The notes under the pieces are model-generated. The model was not told where the DNA came from, made no database searches, and was given only the letters and a program-made list of their open reading frames with translations. Below are positions 48,087 to 58,212 of a DNA stretch of 64,000 bases, one piece after another (positions within the stretch are counted from its first letter, which is position 1; each line of letters begins with the position of its first letter). Position numbers and translations under genes: made by a program. Source of the DNA: Scedosporium boydii (lineage: Eukaryota > Ascomycota > Sordariomycetes > Microascales > Microascaceae); NCBI GenBank assembly GCA_002221725.1, contig NJFT01000003.1, forward strand, positions 124,001 through 188,000. Direction: 5' to 3'.

Positions 48087-49607
48087 GGGATCTATTACCG
48101 AAAAGAGGAGGATGGGAAAAACAAGAAAGAAAAGGAAGGGAAATGATGCGCATAATAGGCAACAGGCGCTTGGAAAGGAAATGAACGGCCCTCGTTGAAA
48201 ACGAGTCAAGCTTTGCATGAGATACCAGACTTGGGAGGGCTGAAGGTGTAATATTTTGTATCATGAATGACGAACTTGTATAGAATTTGTAGAATTTTCA
48301 AACTATTGTATCAATGAATGGGATCGTCTTGGGATCTCTATCTTCTTATGCTTCTTGGGACTTGCGGAAATGGGAGAGAGTTAACACATACAACCATGCA
48401 AGGAGGGCATGCTTTTGTTTGCATGCACAGGTATTATGCACCCGGAAGTATATAACCAGTTCGCAGGTAAACGAAGGGAACTATTATTCCTCGCTTAGGT
48501 AGGCGAGAGGGTCGGGAAGCGAGTATCGTGGTCATTACTCCGTATCACTCATGTCGACAAGGGTGAAACCTTGGTCAAGCAGCTCCTGCGCCGCGATCCC
48601 CATGCAGAAATCCATGGGAGAGGACGCGCAACAGTGTTGGGCCATGACTTTGGTGGCCTCTCCCCGTCGTTCAAGTAGAAGTATAGAAGCATTTGATCCC
48701 ATCAATACCAATCCGAAGAAAATGGTTTGCGGCAAGTCCCCGCACTCTTCCTTGGAGCAGACGTGGTTGGTGAGACTGAGAGATGATCAGAAAGGAGAGA
48801 TTGAAGTTCCGCAGGAAAGCAGTGAATGATTAGGGTAGAAGGAGCCGTCGAGGTATTCCGAAGTATATTCTCTCACATGTCCACTTTTCTCCTCACGCCT
48901 TCTCTTTTTTTCCTGTCCTTCCTGATCATCTTGAGCCGCGCTTGCAGTCTTGTCGCGGAGTCAAGCTCTGTGCCCCACACCCCGAACAGCATGCCCAATC
49001 ATAACCTCGCCAGTTACCACTTTTGGCAGGACCTACTTGTCAGGACAGGGGCGCGATTGCCCGGCACCAGGCTCCTTAACCGGGGCTCGCGGGTTGACGA
49101 TGGCGGTCTGGGAACTGGAAATTTTGACCCGACTCCGTATTGTTCCTTCTAAATATAAATTGCGGGGTCGTAGATCCAGAGTCACTTGATGAGATATTTA
49201 CGGTTGGCAAATACTTGTTCATACAAATTCCATCCTCTTAGGCTACTACACTCGGAAGGAGCCTACGACCAGCTCTCTATCCCGGCTCGTTTGACGTTGG
49301 CCGACACTGCTCTGAGTGTATTAAGCACGGCATTTTCCAGTAGGCCCGCCTAGGGCCGCAATGCGAGCAATCGACTTGACGCACTTCATTCGCAGGCCTT
49401 TAAGTCTTTCCGGAGTGAGGGGCGAAAAGCTTGTCAGCCTTTGGCAAATGCAGAATGCAGACGAGTCTAGAGCGTTCCAGATCGCCTTTTTTCGAGCGGT
49501 GGAGCCTTGCCCCCGGTGCTGACTGCCGTCGCTTCCAGTTTTTCCTTTGCGATCACAGCCTCTGAGGGCGAATACAGGACTCCGAGCAAGCTCGTTGGTA
49601 GTCACTA
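48087..49607. other. Intergenic region, three-prime of the four-TM gene
   Basis: About 1.5 kb between the plus-strand four-TM gene and the minus-strand HNH remnant. A 66-codon minus frame (48535-48735) ending LVDMSDTE has some protein-like composition but no start context or partner exon that I can support. A TACTCCGTA-type motif lies near 48537. Confidence 0.45.
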
Positions 49608-50838
49608 TCAACGAGGGCAAGGAGGTACACAGGACAGAATATAATCGAAATGTGGATCCCAAAATGGATTCTCGCTAGCCTCAGCAGCGGCGCTGAGGCA
49701 GGCTAAGCGCATCAAATCCTGGAGTTTTAGGATCTCCATATTAGGGATGATCTCTGAGTCGTTGGATGTAATGTCGATAATCTCTCCATCGACAATCGAG
49801 CGGCCGGTCTTTGCGTGGTGGACTTGTAAGCTGCCGTCGCCCTGCGGGACACTCATGGCGGTTCGTGGATCGGTATTCAGAGGAATCCTGTTCCCAAGGC
49901 GAAAATTCGCCCGGGTCATCCATCTCAGTCGAACTCGTACGCCGTTCCTAAGTGGGCCAACAGGCTCGAAAGCAATCAATCCCTTTCCCCACAATCGATG
50001 AATCCGAGGATCTAAGGAGATCATGTTGGAGGCTGTGTCGACGATGTTGTTTTCCCCGACTAGGAGGCCCTCCAAAGCGTCGCGGCGTTGCGGACTCCAA
50101 ATAAAGAAGAGTATGCGACTAAGGCTCTCGACGGTGGTTGTGAGACGCTGTAGTGAGGAGAATGGGAAAATATGACAGGCATCGGGATAGGAGGCGCCCG
50201 TGACAACGCATTGCTAGCTGTCCCGTTCCAGACACTAATACTGAAAATATTAGCTAGTCTCTCTCCACGTATCAGGATCGAGGGAAATCACCCGGGAGTG
50301 TGGAGTTTAGAAGAGACCTTCTCTGCTTCTGGGATACTGCGGCTTTTCCTTGCTGCTTCCTCCTCTGGGCTAATTTTGGCCAAGACTTGAAGTGACTCTG
50401 ATACCAGCCTCGTGAGGACTGATTGGGAATGGTAGTTAGCACAGGGTATTTCTCAGCGCAGTGATCAAATGAACTTACAGCCTTCAACAAAACCACCGTC
50501 GATGCGGCGAGGGCTTCCATTCCCGCCATGAATTGGTCTAGTAAGCCAGCCCTGCTCCGGTTCAGGTAAGACTCGGGTGTCACCATCAAAATAGCCCAGG
50601 CCGCGGACGGGGCGGCACTTGCCAGTCTATTCTCCTCAATGAATCGTTGACATCGCTCGGCAATGTGGAGGCGATTTTCGACGTTATCAATGAAGTACGC
50701 AGCAGTCGCATGGCGCTCGGGTGTTGCGCGCAGGAATGCGAGAAGGGCAGTCCTATCCTCGGCGGTAGTCGAGCTGTGGTTGGCAAAAGCGGCTGCTGAA
50801 GTTTGCACCTGGCGAAGAAAATCCTCGGCTGTGTCCAT
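49608..50838 (-). pseudogene. HNH endonuclease-domain gene, apparently broken
   Basis: On the minus strand, pieces of a fungal HNH_2-type protein are readable in order. An N-terminal helical region starts at ATG 50838 (MDTAEDFLRQVQTSAAAF) and runs to VVLLKA before a good intron (50478-50419, GTAAGT..CAG). Next comes a piece ending KISPEEEAARKSRSIPEAEK, a second likely intron of about 75-85 nt (donor GTCTCT, acceptor CAG or TAG), and then the HNH core CLERDS-stop-QCVVTGASYPDACHIFPF. The last piece runs NMISLDPRIHRLWGKGLIAFEP to the stop at 49608. Two defects appear: a TAG stop (50214-50216) exactly where the core should read an amino acid before QCVVTG, and a frame mismatch across the first intron. 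TAG could come from TGG by a G-to-A change, as RIP or ordinary mutation would make. Alternative splicing could in principle rescue the second defect, not easily the stop. Confidence 0.55.
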
Positions 50839-51124
50839 GGTAGATGAAAGGCGGTTTAGCAGGCGGTCGGATTGAGAGTTTGAGCTGCTTGAGATATGCA
50901 GAAGGGACAAACGGGGAACAGTATTCGAAATGCGGTTAGCGAAGATAATGTTTTGGGGCCGCTTTCAGATGGCAGAACACCTGATATCGTTATATTTAAC
51001 ATTAGACTATGACGGCAGGCCTAACCTGGCACCAAGAGAAAGGTTAGCAAGGGGATCGCGACCAGAGGAGCATTTACGGTACCATACTATTACTATGGAT
51101 TTGAGAAACAACTATTGCGGTGCC

Positions 51125-51653
51125 TCAACATGTAGGAGATATCGCAGGCGTCGGCGTTTGGGATTGGGCGTCTCGAAGCCATTCCTGAAGTTCGGATTGA
51201 GAATATCGAAATACCTCCATATCTCGAGCCCCATTTTCCACAAGGAAATCATATCCTTCTTCCTCTCCCGAGAAAACATACTGCGTAGCTGGACTTTCCA
51301 TCCTTACGTGTAGGACATGTCGTTGCGTAATGTCCTCCCAAGAGTTTAGAGCCTGATACTGACTGCATGACCCCCGTGAGATTGTCCCAATGATAAGAAG
51401 TGACTCGCGGTACTTCCGTAGATGCATATTGAAAAAAATGTGCAAACAGAGCAGTGTCTAGCAAGATGCAAGTGAAGGTGCAGGTCCTCACATTGTAGGA
51501 TAGTCTAAAATGCAGCGAGTACGCAGAGCCTCGACCTCGTGAGAGGTGCCCGAGTCTCAAAGAGAGACGTCTATTCACTTGGATTTCGCCAACGGAGGGA
51601 ATGCCTGTCAGGTTCAGAGCCTCCTCGCCCTTGTCTTCGCTGCCCGATGACAT
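51125..51653 (-). CDS. Hypothetical two-exon protein
   Basis: Exon 1 is 51653-51492 and exon 2 is 51412-51125, joined by an 79-nt intron (GTGAGG..GGAAG), 149 residues. The sequence starts MSSGSEDKGEEALNL, continues with a basic RRLSLRLGHLSRGRG and the join HFRLSYN|YRESLLIIGTISRGS, and ends in an acidic-to-polar tail (SGEEEGYDFLVENG ... TPTPAISPTC). No domain is recognised. It sits 286 nt upstream of, and on the same strand as, the HNH remnant. The coding impression comes from phase-0 splice sites on both sides and continuous hydrophilic, protein-like composition. It could be a fragment of a larger decayed locus, because the flanking gene is broken. Confidence 0.4.
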
Positions 51654-52036
51654 CGAGACTGCATCGTCCCAGGATGGACCCTTAGTAGCAACAAGGAAAT
51701 TATTAGGTTCTTGAGAGAGAACTACGATCCCACAAAACGAAGGCGCATGTCTAAGGAGTTGCTTAATGGCCTAGTGGGTCCTGTGAAGGTTGGGGACGGC
51801 GTTGTCAATCCTCGCAGCTGTTGAACTCCTTCGTGCCGCCGCCGTCTTGGCATCGTTTTGTCTGAGAATAATTTGAAAATGCCAAAACTAAAGATGATGA
51901 GATAGGGGTGTAAGCCAACTTACCGCAATATCAACACGGGCAATGAATAAACAACGTTGAAAGTCATAAATCCAAGTTGTAGAAGTAGAGGTTCGTTTGG
52001 AACGGACCTTCCCGGTTTCGAGAGCGGCACCGCATA

Positions 52037-52235
52037 TGTGCTATATATATGAGAATTTGGGTCTGGATTCTCACCGTCTCATGGAAGCTCAAGTGGTCGA
52101 GCGGTGACGCACTGCTTATAAACTACTTCCGCAAGGCGCCGGCGTGGAACCCGGTCTGGTCAAACCATGAGACGTGGAGGAAATTGGGCAAGGGAAATTG
52201 GGAAATGGGGAGGGAGAAGTGGGAATTCTTTTTTT
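52037..52235 (+). repeat. tRNA-like, Pol III-like element (copy 2)
   Basis: A TATA-like block (52041-52050) is followed by a 10-bp perfect inverted repeat, CGTCTCATGG (52075-52084) and CCATGAGACG (52165-52174). Inside it, AA then GCTC (52087-52090) and GAGC (52099-52102) reproduce the acceptor-to-D-stem geometry of a tRNA. An A-box TGGTCGAGCGG (52094-52104), a GCG-GTGA-CGC hairpin and a B-box-like GGTCAAACC (52158-52166, one base off GWTCRANNC) are present, with a T7 run at 52229-52235. The expected T-arm and anticodon stem cannot be formed, so it is not a normal tRNA. Shared order and the GCTCAAGT...GGTGAC block link it to the element at 41658-41842. Confidence 0.4.
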
Positions 52236-52721
52236 GCCAGATTTATCTTTATTTAATTTTGATTTTCCTGCTGGGGAATCCTGGTTTTCTTGGTCTGTTG
52301 AAGTTGTGATGTGTTCCGAGATACTTGGAGATGTCCAGGCCTGAGGTGAAACGTGAAGCTTTGGGAGACGTCGTTGGTTCGAAACTGACTTGAGGACTTT
52401 TGTGCCTTTATTTTTTTCTTCTTTTTATCCAGACTCAGCTTTCTGGGGATCTAAACCTCTCCAGGGATCTTAAACGTTAGTGCAAGAGATCATTGCCATC
52501 ACCTAACATATCCTAGATCAAGTGTTGAACAGGTATATCTCATAACAATTTATATCTGAAAATACTTATGTAGTACTTTTCACGAGATATGTCAGGTGGT
52601 AGAATCTGATCTCCTACGCTAACGTTTAAAATCCCTGTAGAGGATTATATCACTCAAGACACGTGACGTCTAGAACGCTCCGCGTTTCTCGCAGAGGAAG
52701 GGTTTACATAGACTAGTTATA

Positions 52722-52934
52722 ATGGTGTTGCCTGGATGCTTCAGAAAGTATGGCCTGGGCAACGGCTTCATTGTGCGGATGCTGGAGTACGCTGAAGCAC
52801 TGGCGCCTGCTGAAGACGAATATCACGACGAGCCAAGGAAGCAGACTCTGCCAAGTAAGCACGGAGGGATTTGTTTAGATTGCGGAGAGAGCAACAGAGG
52901 AATAGCTAGGTGTTGCCCCCGATGTCGACTCTAA
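52722..52934 (+). CDS. Small Cys-rich open frame, possible zinc-ribbon peptide
   Basis: A 70-codon frame from ATG 52722. Its second half has CLDCGESNRGIARCCPRC, two CxxC pairs 10 residues apart, a pattern seen in zinc ribbons; the first half is acidic (EALAPAEDEYHDE). No intron joins or family match was found and chance is quite possible. It is recorded because paired CxxC motifs are uncommon in random frames. Confidence 0.2.
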   Translation: MVLPGCFRKYGLGNGFIVRMLEYAEALAPAEDEYHDEPRKQTLPSKHGGICLDCGESNRGIARCCPRCRL

Positions 52935-55630
52935 GGGTCTCTCACCTGAGACTCTAGGTTGCATTATTTTTTGAAGCATTGCCCACAGATGAACAATTTA
53001 GATACTTCGTGCATTGTCCTCGGAGAAAAGAGATGGTCCCAGAAATTCTTCTCGTGGAGAGGGAGGGACAATAAGAATGTTGATACCGGCATCCATGTCC
53101 CCCCAATTAAATCTCTTGTCATTGTCATCCTTGCTCCAAAGTACGAAGTCGGTCGGGACTCAGCCCCGGCCGTCGGATGAATGTCTCCCTCCCTGCGCGG
53201 TGTGCATCGTCGGCCTCACAGCATGAGTCAAGCGGCGGCCCCACCTAGCCAGCCCTATGGATGAAATCGAAAAAAGGTGGGTTGACTTGAAGTGGAATGG
53301 ACTGCGTCGAGTGGAAACGATTGGATCGCATTTTTCTGAACGCGATGCACGACTGCTGCATCGCGCTGCGGTCGATGGCAGGGCGTGATTCAACCAGACC
53401 AGGGACCGCGAGCTGATACGTGGAGAGCTTTTGCATTGTGTGCCATTGTGGGCTGCCTACAACGTGTGGTGTTACGAAGTCGATTGAATTGGACAGGGGG
53501 GACTCGAGATAAAATCCGCATAGGTCCGGATTATGACATGAGAGGATGAGTCGAATCAAAAGTTGGCTCAGGATGCCACTCATTCATGGGGGTCGGCATG
53601 AACGCAAGACATGACAGAATGGCAAAAAAAGAGAATTAAACATCGAATGAAGACTTGAGAAAGGAAAAGAGTCAATCGAACGGGCGTGGGGTCGTACAGG
53701 AGGATTCGGCCGTGGGTCTCATGATCAGGCGCCTAAATTAGGAATCGAATCAAAGATGCGTAGCAACTTGCGAATATTGCTTGATCTGTGAGTTCTGGAC
53801 CATTCCCCGTTTTCCTATCTATGGGAACTCGCATTGAGTTTGTGTCAGACCAACCAGCAGTCCTTATTCAGTCACCCATGAAAAACGCTCGAGGTCCTAA
53901 ACATTGATCACTGCCGTCCTTCCGTCATCTCGAACCCTTTTTCTTAACCCCGGCTAACAAAGTACCAAACAATACCACTATGTACGGCATCGTCCTCAGG
54001 GAGTACGCAATACGTCTGCAAAGCAAAGCCAAAAAATAGCACCTGAAACCTCATCTGGTCAGTCAGAGTCGAGAGAATTCGGTTGCCTTGTGTAGATTGC
54101 GTCGTGCAGACGGAAATAGCGTGCGCTAGGAGCTAATGCTTCGTACACGATGAGGTGCTTCGTAAGGGACGGAGTAAGCAGGATCTTTTTGCTAGGACTC
54201 GTTTAACCACGTTTGTTTGCGAGGGATGAAATCCCGGCCAAGATTGGTCCCAAATTGCCAATGTCCGTGAGGTCATGGTAGCGTGTGGTAGCCCTTGGAC
54301 TTGGAGGCCTAGCAGAGGGCCGTGTCTTGTTCGAAACCAATGGTGCGAAAATTGCCCGATGTATTGTATCTACTCAGCCCGCTGCAGATTTCGCTTCGCT
54401 GGATAAGACGCAATTGTTTATCCAGCTATGTGGTCTACAATGGAACGCACTAACAATTACCTTCTGAAATTGTTAGCAGGGTTCTGGCCGTCCTTTATTA
54501 GGATTTGTTAGCGCCCAAAGACTCTTCCCAAGCCAGAGCTTAACAAGGGCGACTTAGCCTTGGGGCTGAGAGCCATCCCGGTCCACTAATCCTGTCCCTA
54601 TGTGTTGGTTCGCAGCAGCCAATAGAATCGAGGCTTGGCAGACTAGTGGAGGCGAAGCTCTAGGCAGCAGCGTCTCGTCTTGGACTGGGCCTTCCGGAAG
54701 GCGCCGCGTACTTTGACTTGCCCATTTCTAATCACTGCTTGTTTTCCCTCTCCCAAAGTCCTTGAATCTCTATTCCACCTCATTCTCTCGCCCCCTTCGA
54801 CATTTTCTTCCTATTAGGCCTCTCTTTTTTCGCCAACCCGTGCTCTCTGTCCGAAAGAAGTCCTAAGGCCAGCTTTCGGTTTTGTTTTCTATCAGCGATT
54901 GCCCATTTTCCCCGCACTGCGTTGTCGTGTTCAAGGGCCGGATTGGCCTGATCTCGTGCGGTCGTGTGTTGTCGTAATTCGCCATATCATCCCCCCGTAC
55001 CACCCAGACACTCCAATTCCTCCTTGGACTTCGTCCGGTTTCCAGCCTTATTTTACTCTCGGATATCCCCCTCAATTATTCGGATTCCTCGGTCCTTTCT
55101 CTGTCATATACATCCATCCCTATACCTGTTCATATATCTGTCAAGAGTCCTTCAATTTCTGGCGTCATTCTTCGCTTCAGGGACGTACGCCTTTTCGCAC
55201 GCCCTTTCGTTTTTCGGTCTTCGATCAACAGCAACCCACATCATCACGGGGCCATCTTCTCTCTTTCAAAAGAGTATGTAAATGTGTTTCACTGTTTCTA
55301 AACCGTGTGGTTCGGCCCTCCTTGTCCCCTTCCCCACGTCGAGGCTCTCGAGGCTCAAGTCACCTCGCCATCCATCGGAAGAGGGGGTGCTTGGACGTCG
55401 GTGACCGGAGTGACTCAACCTTCTCTTGCCAACACTTGGCCATTCCTCTTTCTCTCTTCTCTTCGTCAGGAGAACTTGGGGACCATCCCACATCCCCACA
55501 CCAGTTTTACTGACGTTCATCGTTGTCCAAACAGAACGAGAGAGATCATATCACACCCGAAGTGGACAAGTGGCTCGGCTCTAACCCTGCCTCTGTCCTA
55601 CAAAAAGTCTACATATATACTTTGCCCATC

Positions 55631-58027
55631 ATGGCTCCCAACCCTCGCAGGACTACTAGGTCGACGGTGACTCGCTCTTGCAATGATAACAAGGGCCTGT
55701 CGCTAAATACCACCGTCACCCTCCGGAAGAGCCCGACCTTCCACTCTCCCACCAGTCCTTCTTCAGCTTCTAGTACATTCGTGCCTCCATCAATCCGGCG
55801 GTCACAAACAAACCTCGACGATGTGGTTGATGCTCATCGCCGTCGTGCCGCTCTGATTGTCGACGACGTCGACAGGTCCCTCTCTAAGAACGAACCCGAG
55901 TCTCCATCGTCCTCCAGACGGACAATGCGTGATCGTAGCCTTCCCCTTCCGCCAGGTCTCCTCGACCTCCCCGTTGTCGACCCAGCCATGGCCGACTCCG
56001 AGAGGCGTGTCCTTCGCTCGCGCAACAGGCGGGCTTCCGGCAACCATCCCTCAGATAGCGGTTTGGGAACTTCCATTACAGATACGTCGGCGAAGCGCGC
56101 GGCGGCGCAAGGCTCGAAAAAGGTCGGTGTCTCAGCCATAACTAGGTCCGCTGCCACCACCATGTCCGAGAACCTTCCAGGTCTTAGCCAGAGGGCCAGG
56201 GCCCGCATTCAGGAGCATACTCTGAGACCTCTGCTTGCCAAACCTTCTTTGAAAGACTTCCGTCCAATTGTACTGGACATTCCACGACGCATCAGCGACA
56301 GGGAGATCATCTGCCTGCGAGATCTAGAAAAGACTCTTATTTTCATGGCTCCGGTAAGTCAGCTAATGAACGATCCTGGTGTTTGGGGTGATACTTATCG
56401 GTTTTTGCGTTTGAAGGAGAGGACGAAAACCCCTGAGCTCTACCTCGATTTCTGCCTCACCTCAGTACGCTGCATTCAAACGACGGCCGAATTCCTCAGC
56501 GAGCGAGAGAAGACCCGCCCAACCGACCGCCTTTACACTAACGCCTATTTCATGGATCTGGAGGACCAGCTCCGCCAGTACGCCAGCCAACTAGCAGCCG
56601 CCAAGCAACAACCCGCTACCGCCACTTTGGGAGAAAAGCACGACGATATGGAACTGGATATGTATGCATTTTATCAAGCACAAACGGTTACCCCTTGCAC
56701 AGTGACTAACATTTACCCCAACAGCTCTGATGAGATTAGGCTCCTCGGCGGCATGGCCAAAAACGGCCGCCCCGCTGAGCTCGTCCGCGTGAAAAAGGAC
56801 GGCAGGGCCTTTTCCATGGCTACCGGTGAGCTCGTCAACCTCGATGACGAGGACGCCAAGGGAGGCGCTTTCAGGATCAAGCGATCCTCGAGCCACGTTG
56901 AGGAAGAGGAGGAGGATATCCTCCGCTCCATGGCCCGCAGGAAGAAGAATCCCACCCCCGAGGAACTCGCCCCCAAGAAGTGTCGCGAGCCTGGATGCAA
57001 TAAAGAATTCAAGCGCCCTTGCGACCTCACCAAGCACGAGAAGACGCATTCTCGTCCTTGGAAGTGCCCCGTGAAGTCATGCAAGTACCACGAGTACGGC
57101 TGGCCCACGGAAAAGGAGATGGATCGTCACCACAACGACAAGCATTCCGATAGTCCAGCCATGTTCGAGTGCCATTATAAGCCTTGCCCGTACAAGTCGA
57201 AGCGTGAATCGAACTGCAAGCAACATATGGAGAAGGCTCACGGATGGACTTACGTGCGAACGAAGACCAACCGCAAGAAGGCCGCCAACCCCGCTGAGTC
57301 GAGCAGCACAGTCCACCCCACTCCTCAGCTCACCAATATGTCTACCCCCGAGAGCCATATGGGCGGTATCGCTACGCCCGGCTCCGAGCACAGCGAGCAG
57401 TTTATGGATCTCCCAGACAACAGCCTCACCTTCCCCAAGTACATTCCAAATGACGACCTTATCAACATTAACCAACCTCCCATCCACATCCCCGAACTTG
57501 ACAACATGCACATGGAGGTGGATCTTTCCCCCGTCGAGCCTTTCAACGTTGATACTCCGTCCACCGGACCTTTTGAGCACTACTCGAGGTTTCAGGACGG
57601 CACTGGCTTCACTCTCGATGATGACCTCTACACGGCGACGGCGCAGATGCCGACTCCTGACCCCGCCCTCTATGCCAAAATGATGCCACAGCAGCCCTTC
57701 CTGTCCTATCCTGATGCCATGGGCAACGCTCACCCCGAGTATCTGCCTACCCCGCACATCTCGCCAATTGGACAGCCCAGCGCCATGCTCTACACCCCTA
57801 AGTCTCTCCAAGAGGTTGTGGACGAGGGCTTCGAGGATTTTACCCAGTGCGATGGGGGCTTTGACCACGACTTTGCGCTCTTCCCCGGCGCTACAAAGAT
57901 GGACAGCTTCGAGCCGCTCTTTAGCAATGAGATGCCGAGTGCGGGTATGGGCTACTCTCAACAATCGCAGGACATGTTGACCAGCATGGACTGGACCGCT
58001 CATGACTTTGGCGCGTACAATGAGTAA
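55631..58027 (+). CDS. C2H2 zinc-finger transcription factor
   Basis: The frame runs from ATG 55631 (MAPNPRRTTRSTVTR) to TAA 58025-58027. Two probable introns are embedded without breaking the frame: 56354-56416 (GTAAGT..AAG) and 56662-56724 (GTATGC..CTAAC..CAG), each 63 nt. Removing them leaves about 756 residues. Three C2H2-like fingers lie at 56980-57245: CREPGCNKEFKRPCDLTKH with EKTH, CPVKSC...HHNDKH, and CHYKPC...CKQHMEKAH. A conserved N-terminal part (PIVLDIPRRISDREI, LRDLEKTLIFMAP, ERTKTPELYLDFCLT) marks a fungal regulator family; the C-terminal ~250 residues are acidic and Pro/Ser-rich, like an activation domain. It should act in the nucleus on DNA. Targets are not known to me; similar Aspergillus proteins are described as regulators of stress or adherence, but I cannot fix the orthologue. 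Confidence 0.85.
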   Translation: MAPNPRRTTRSTVTRSCNDNKGLSLNTTVTLRKSPTFHSPTSPSSASSTFVPPSIRRSQTNLDDVVDAHRRRAALIVDDVDRSLSKNEPESPSSSRRTMRDRSLPLPPGLLDLPVVDPAMADSERRVLRSRNRRASGNHPSDSGLGTSITDTSAKRAAAQGSKKVGVSAITRSAATTMSENLPGLSQRARARIQEHTLRPLLAKPSLKDFRPIVLDIPRRISDREIICLRDLEKTLIFMAPVSQLMNDPGVWGDTYRFLRLKERTKTPELYLDFCLTSVRCIQTTAEFLSEREKTRPTDRLYTNAYFMDLEDQLRQYASQLAAAKQQPATATLGEKHDDMELDMYAFYQAQTVTPCTVTNIYPNSSDEIRLLGGMAKNGRPAELVRVKKDGRAFSMATGELVNLDDEDAKGGAFRIKRSSSHVEEEEEDILRSMARRKKNPTPEELAPKKCREPGCNKEFKRPCDLTKHEKTHSRPWKCPVKSCKYHEYGWPTEKEMDRHHNDKHSDSPAMFECHYKPCPYKSKRESNCKQHMEKAHGWTYVRTKTNRKKAANPAESSSTVHPTPQLTNMSTPESHMGGIATPGSEHSEQFMDLPDNSLTFPKYIPNDDLININQPPIHIPELDNMHMEVDLSPVEPFNVDTPSTGPFEHYSRFQDGTGFTLDDDLYTATAQMPTPDPALYAKMMPQQPFLSYPDAMGNAHPEYLPTPHISPIGQPSAMLYTPKSLQEVVDEGFEDFTQCDGGFDHDFALFPGATKMDSFEPLFSNEMPSAGMGYSQQSQDMLTSMDWTAHDFGAYNE

Positions 58028-58181
58028 ATTGTCGAGAAGGGGGGTGGGGAAGAGATGTGGAACATGAGGCATTCCATTGTGCCTTTCTCATTTCTGACTA
58101 CCCTTATTTCCTCTATGCCTCTACATTTTTGTTTACGATTATGATACGATTATGATGCGTTTTTTTATTTATTTTCTTCTT

Positions 58182-58212
58182 TAACCCCCCCGTCCTCTTC
58201 CGAGGGGGGTTA
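58182..58212 (+). other. Strong C6/G6 hairpin after the C2H2 gene
   Basis: TAACCCCCC (58182-58190) and GGGGGGTTA (58204-58212) are exact reverse complements with a 13-nt loop, about 155 nt after the stop codon and just after T-runs (58160-58180). It would form a very stable hairpin in the 3' UTR or just beyond it. A role in 3'-end formation or mRNA stability is possible but only inferred. Confidence 0.6.

Larger units (their letters stand above)
51654..55630. other. Large intergenic region with tRNA-like copy 2 and the C2H2 gene leader
   Basis: About 4 kb. It contains the element at 52037-52235, a small Cys-rich open frame at 52722-52934 and scattered motif variants near 53002, 53142 and 54141. 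From about 54740 to 55630 the sequence is pyrimidine-rich with many short out-of-frame ATGs, and probably represents the promoter and a long, uORF-containing 5' leader of the C2H2 gene. No transposon proteins are seen. Confidence 0.45.

Noticed and set aside
48535..48735. 66-codon minus frame ending LVDMSDTE
   Set aside because: It has no ATG start and no plausible adjoining exon.
54899..55513. 204-codon frame upstream of the C2H2 gene
   Set aside because: It is in the pyrimidine-rich leader, its composition reflects CT-rich promoter DNA, and it has no domain.
55523..55630. N-terminal extension of the C2H2 protein beginning MSKQNERDHIT
   Set aside because: That codon is TTG; the first ATG in frame (55631) gives the expected MAPNPRRTTRS start.
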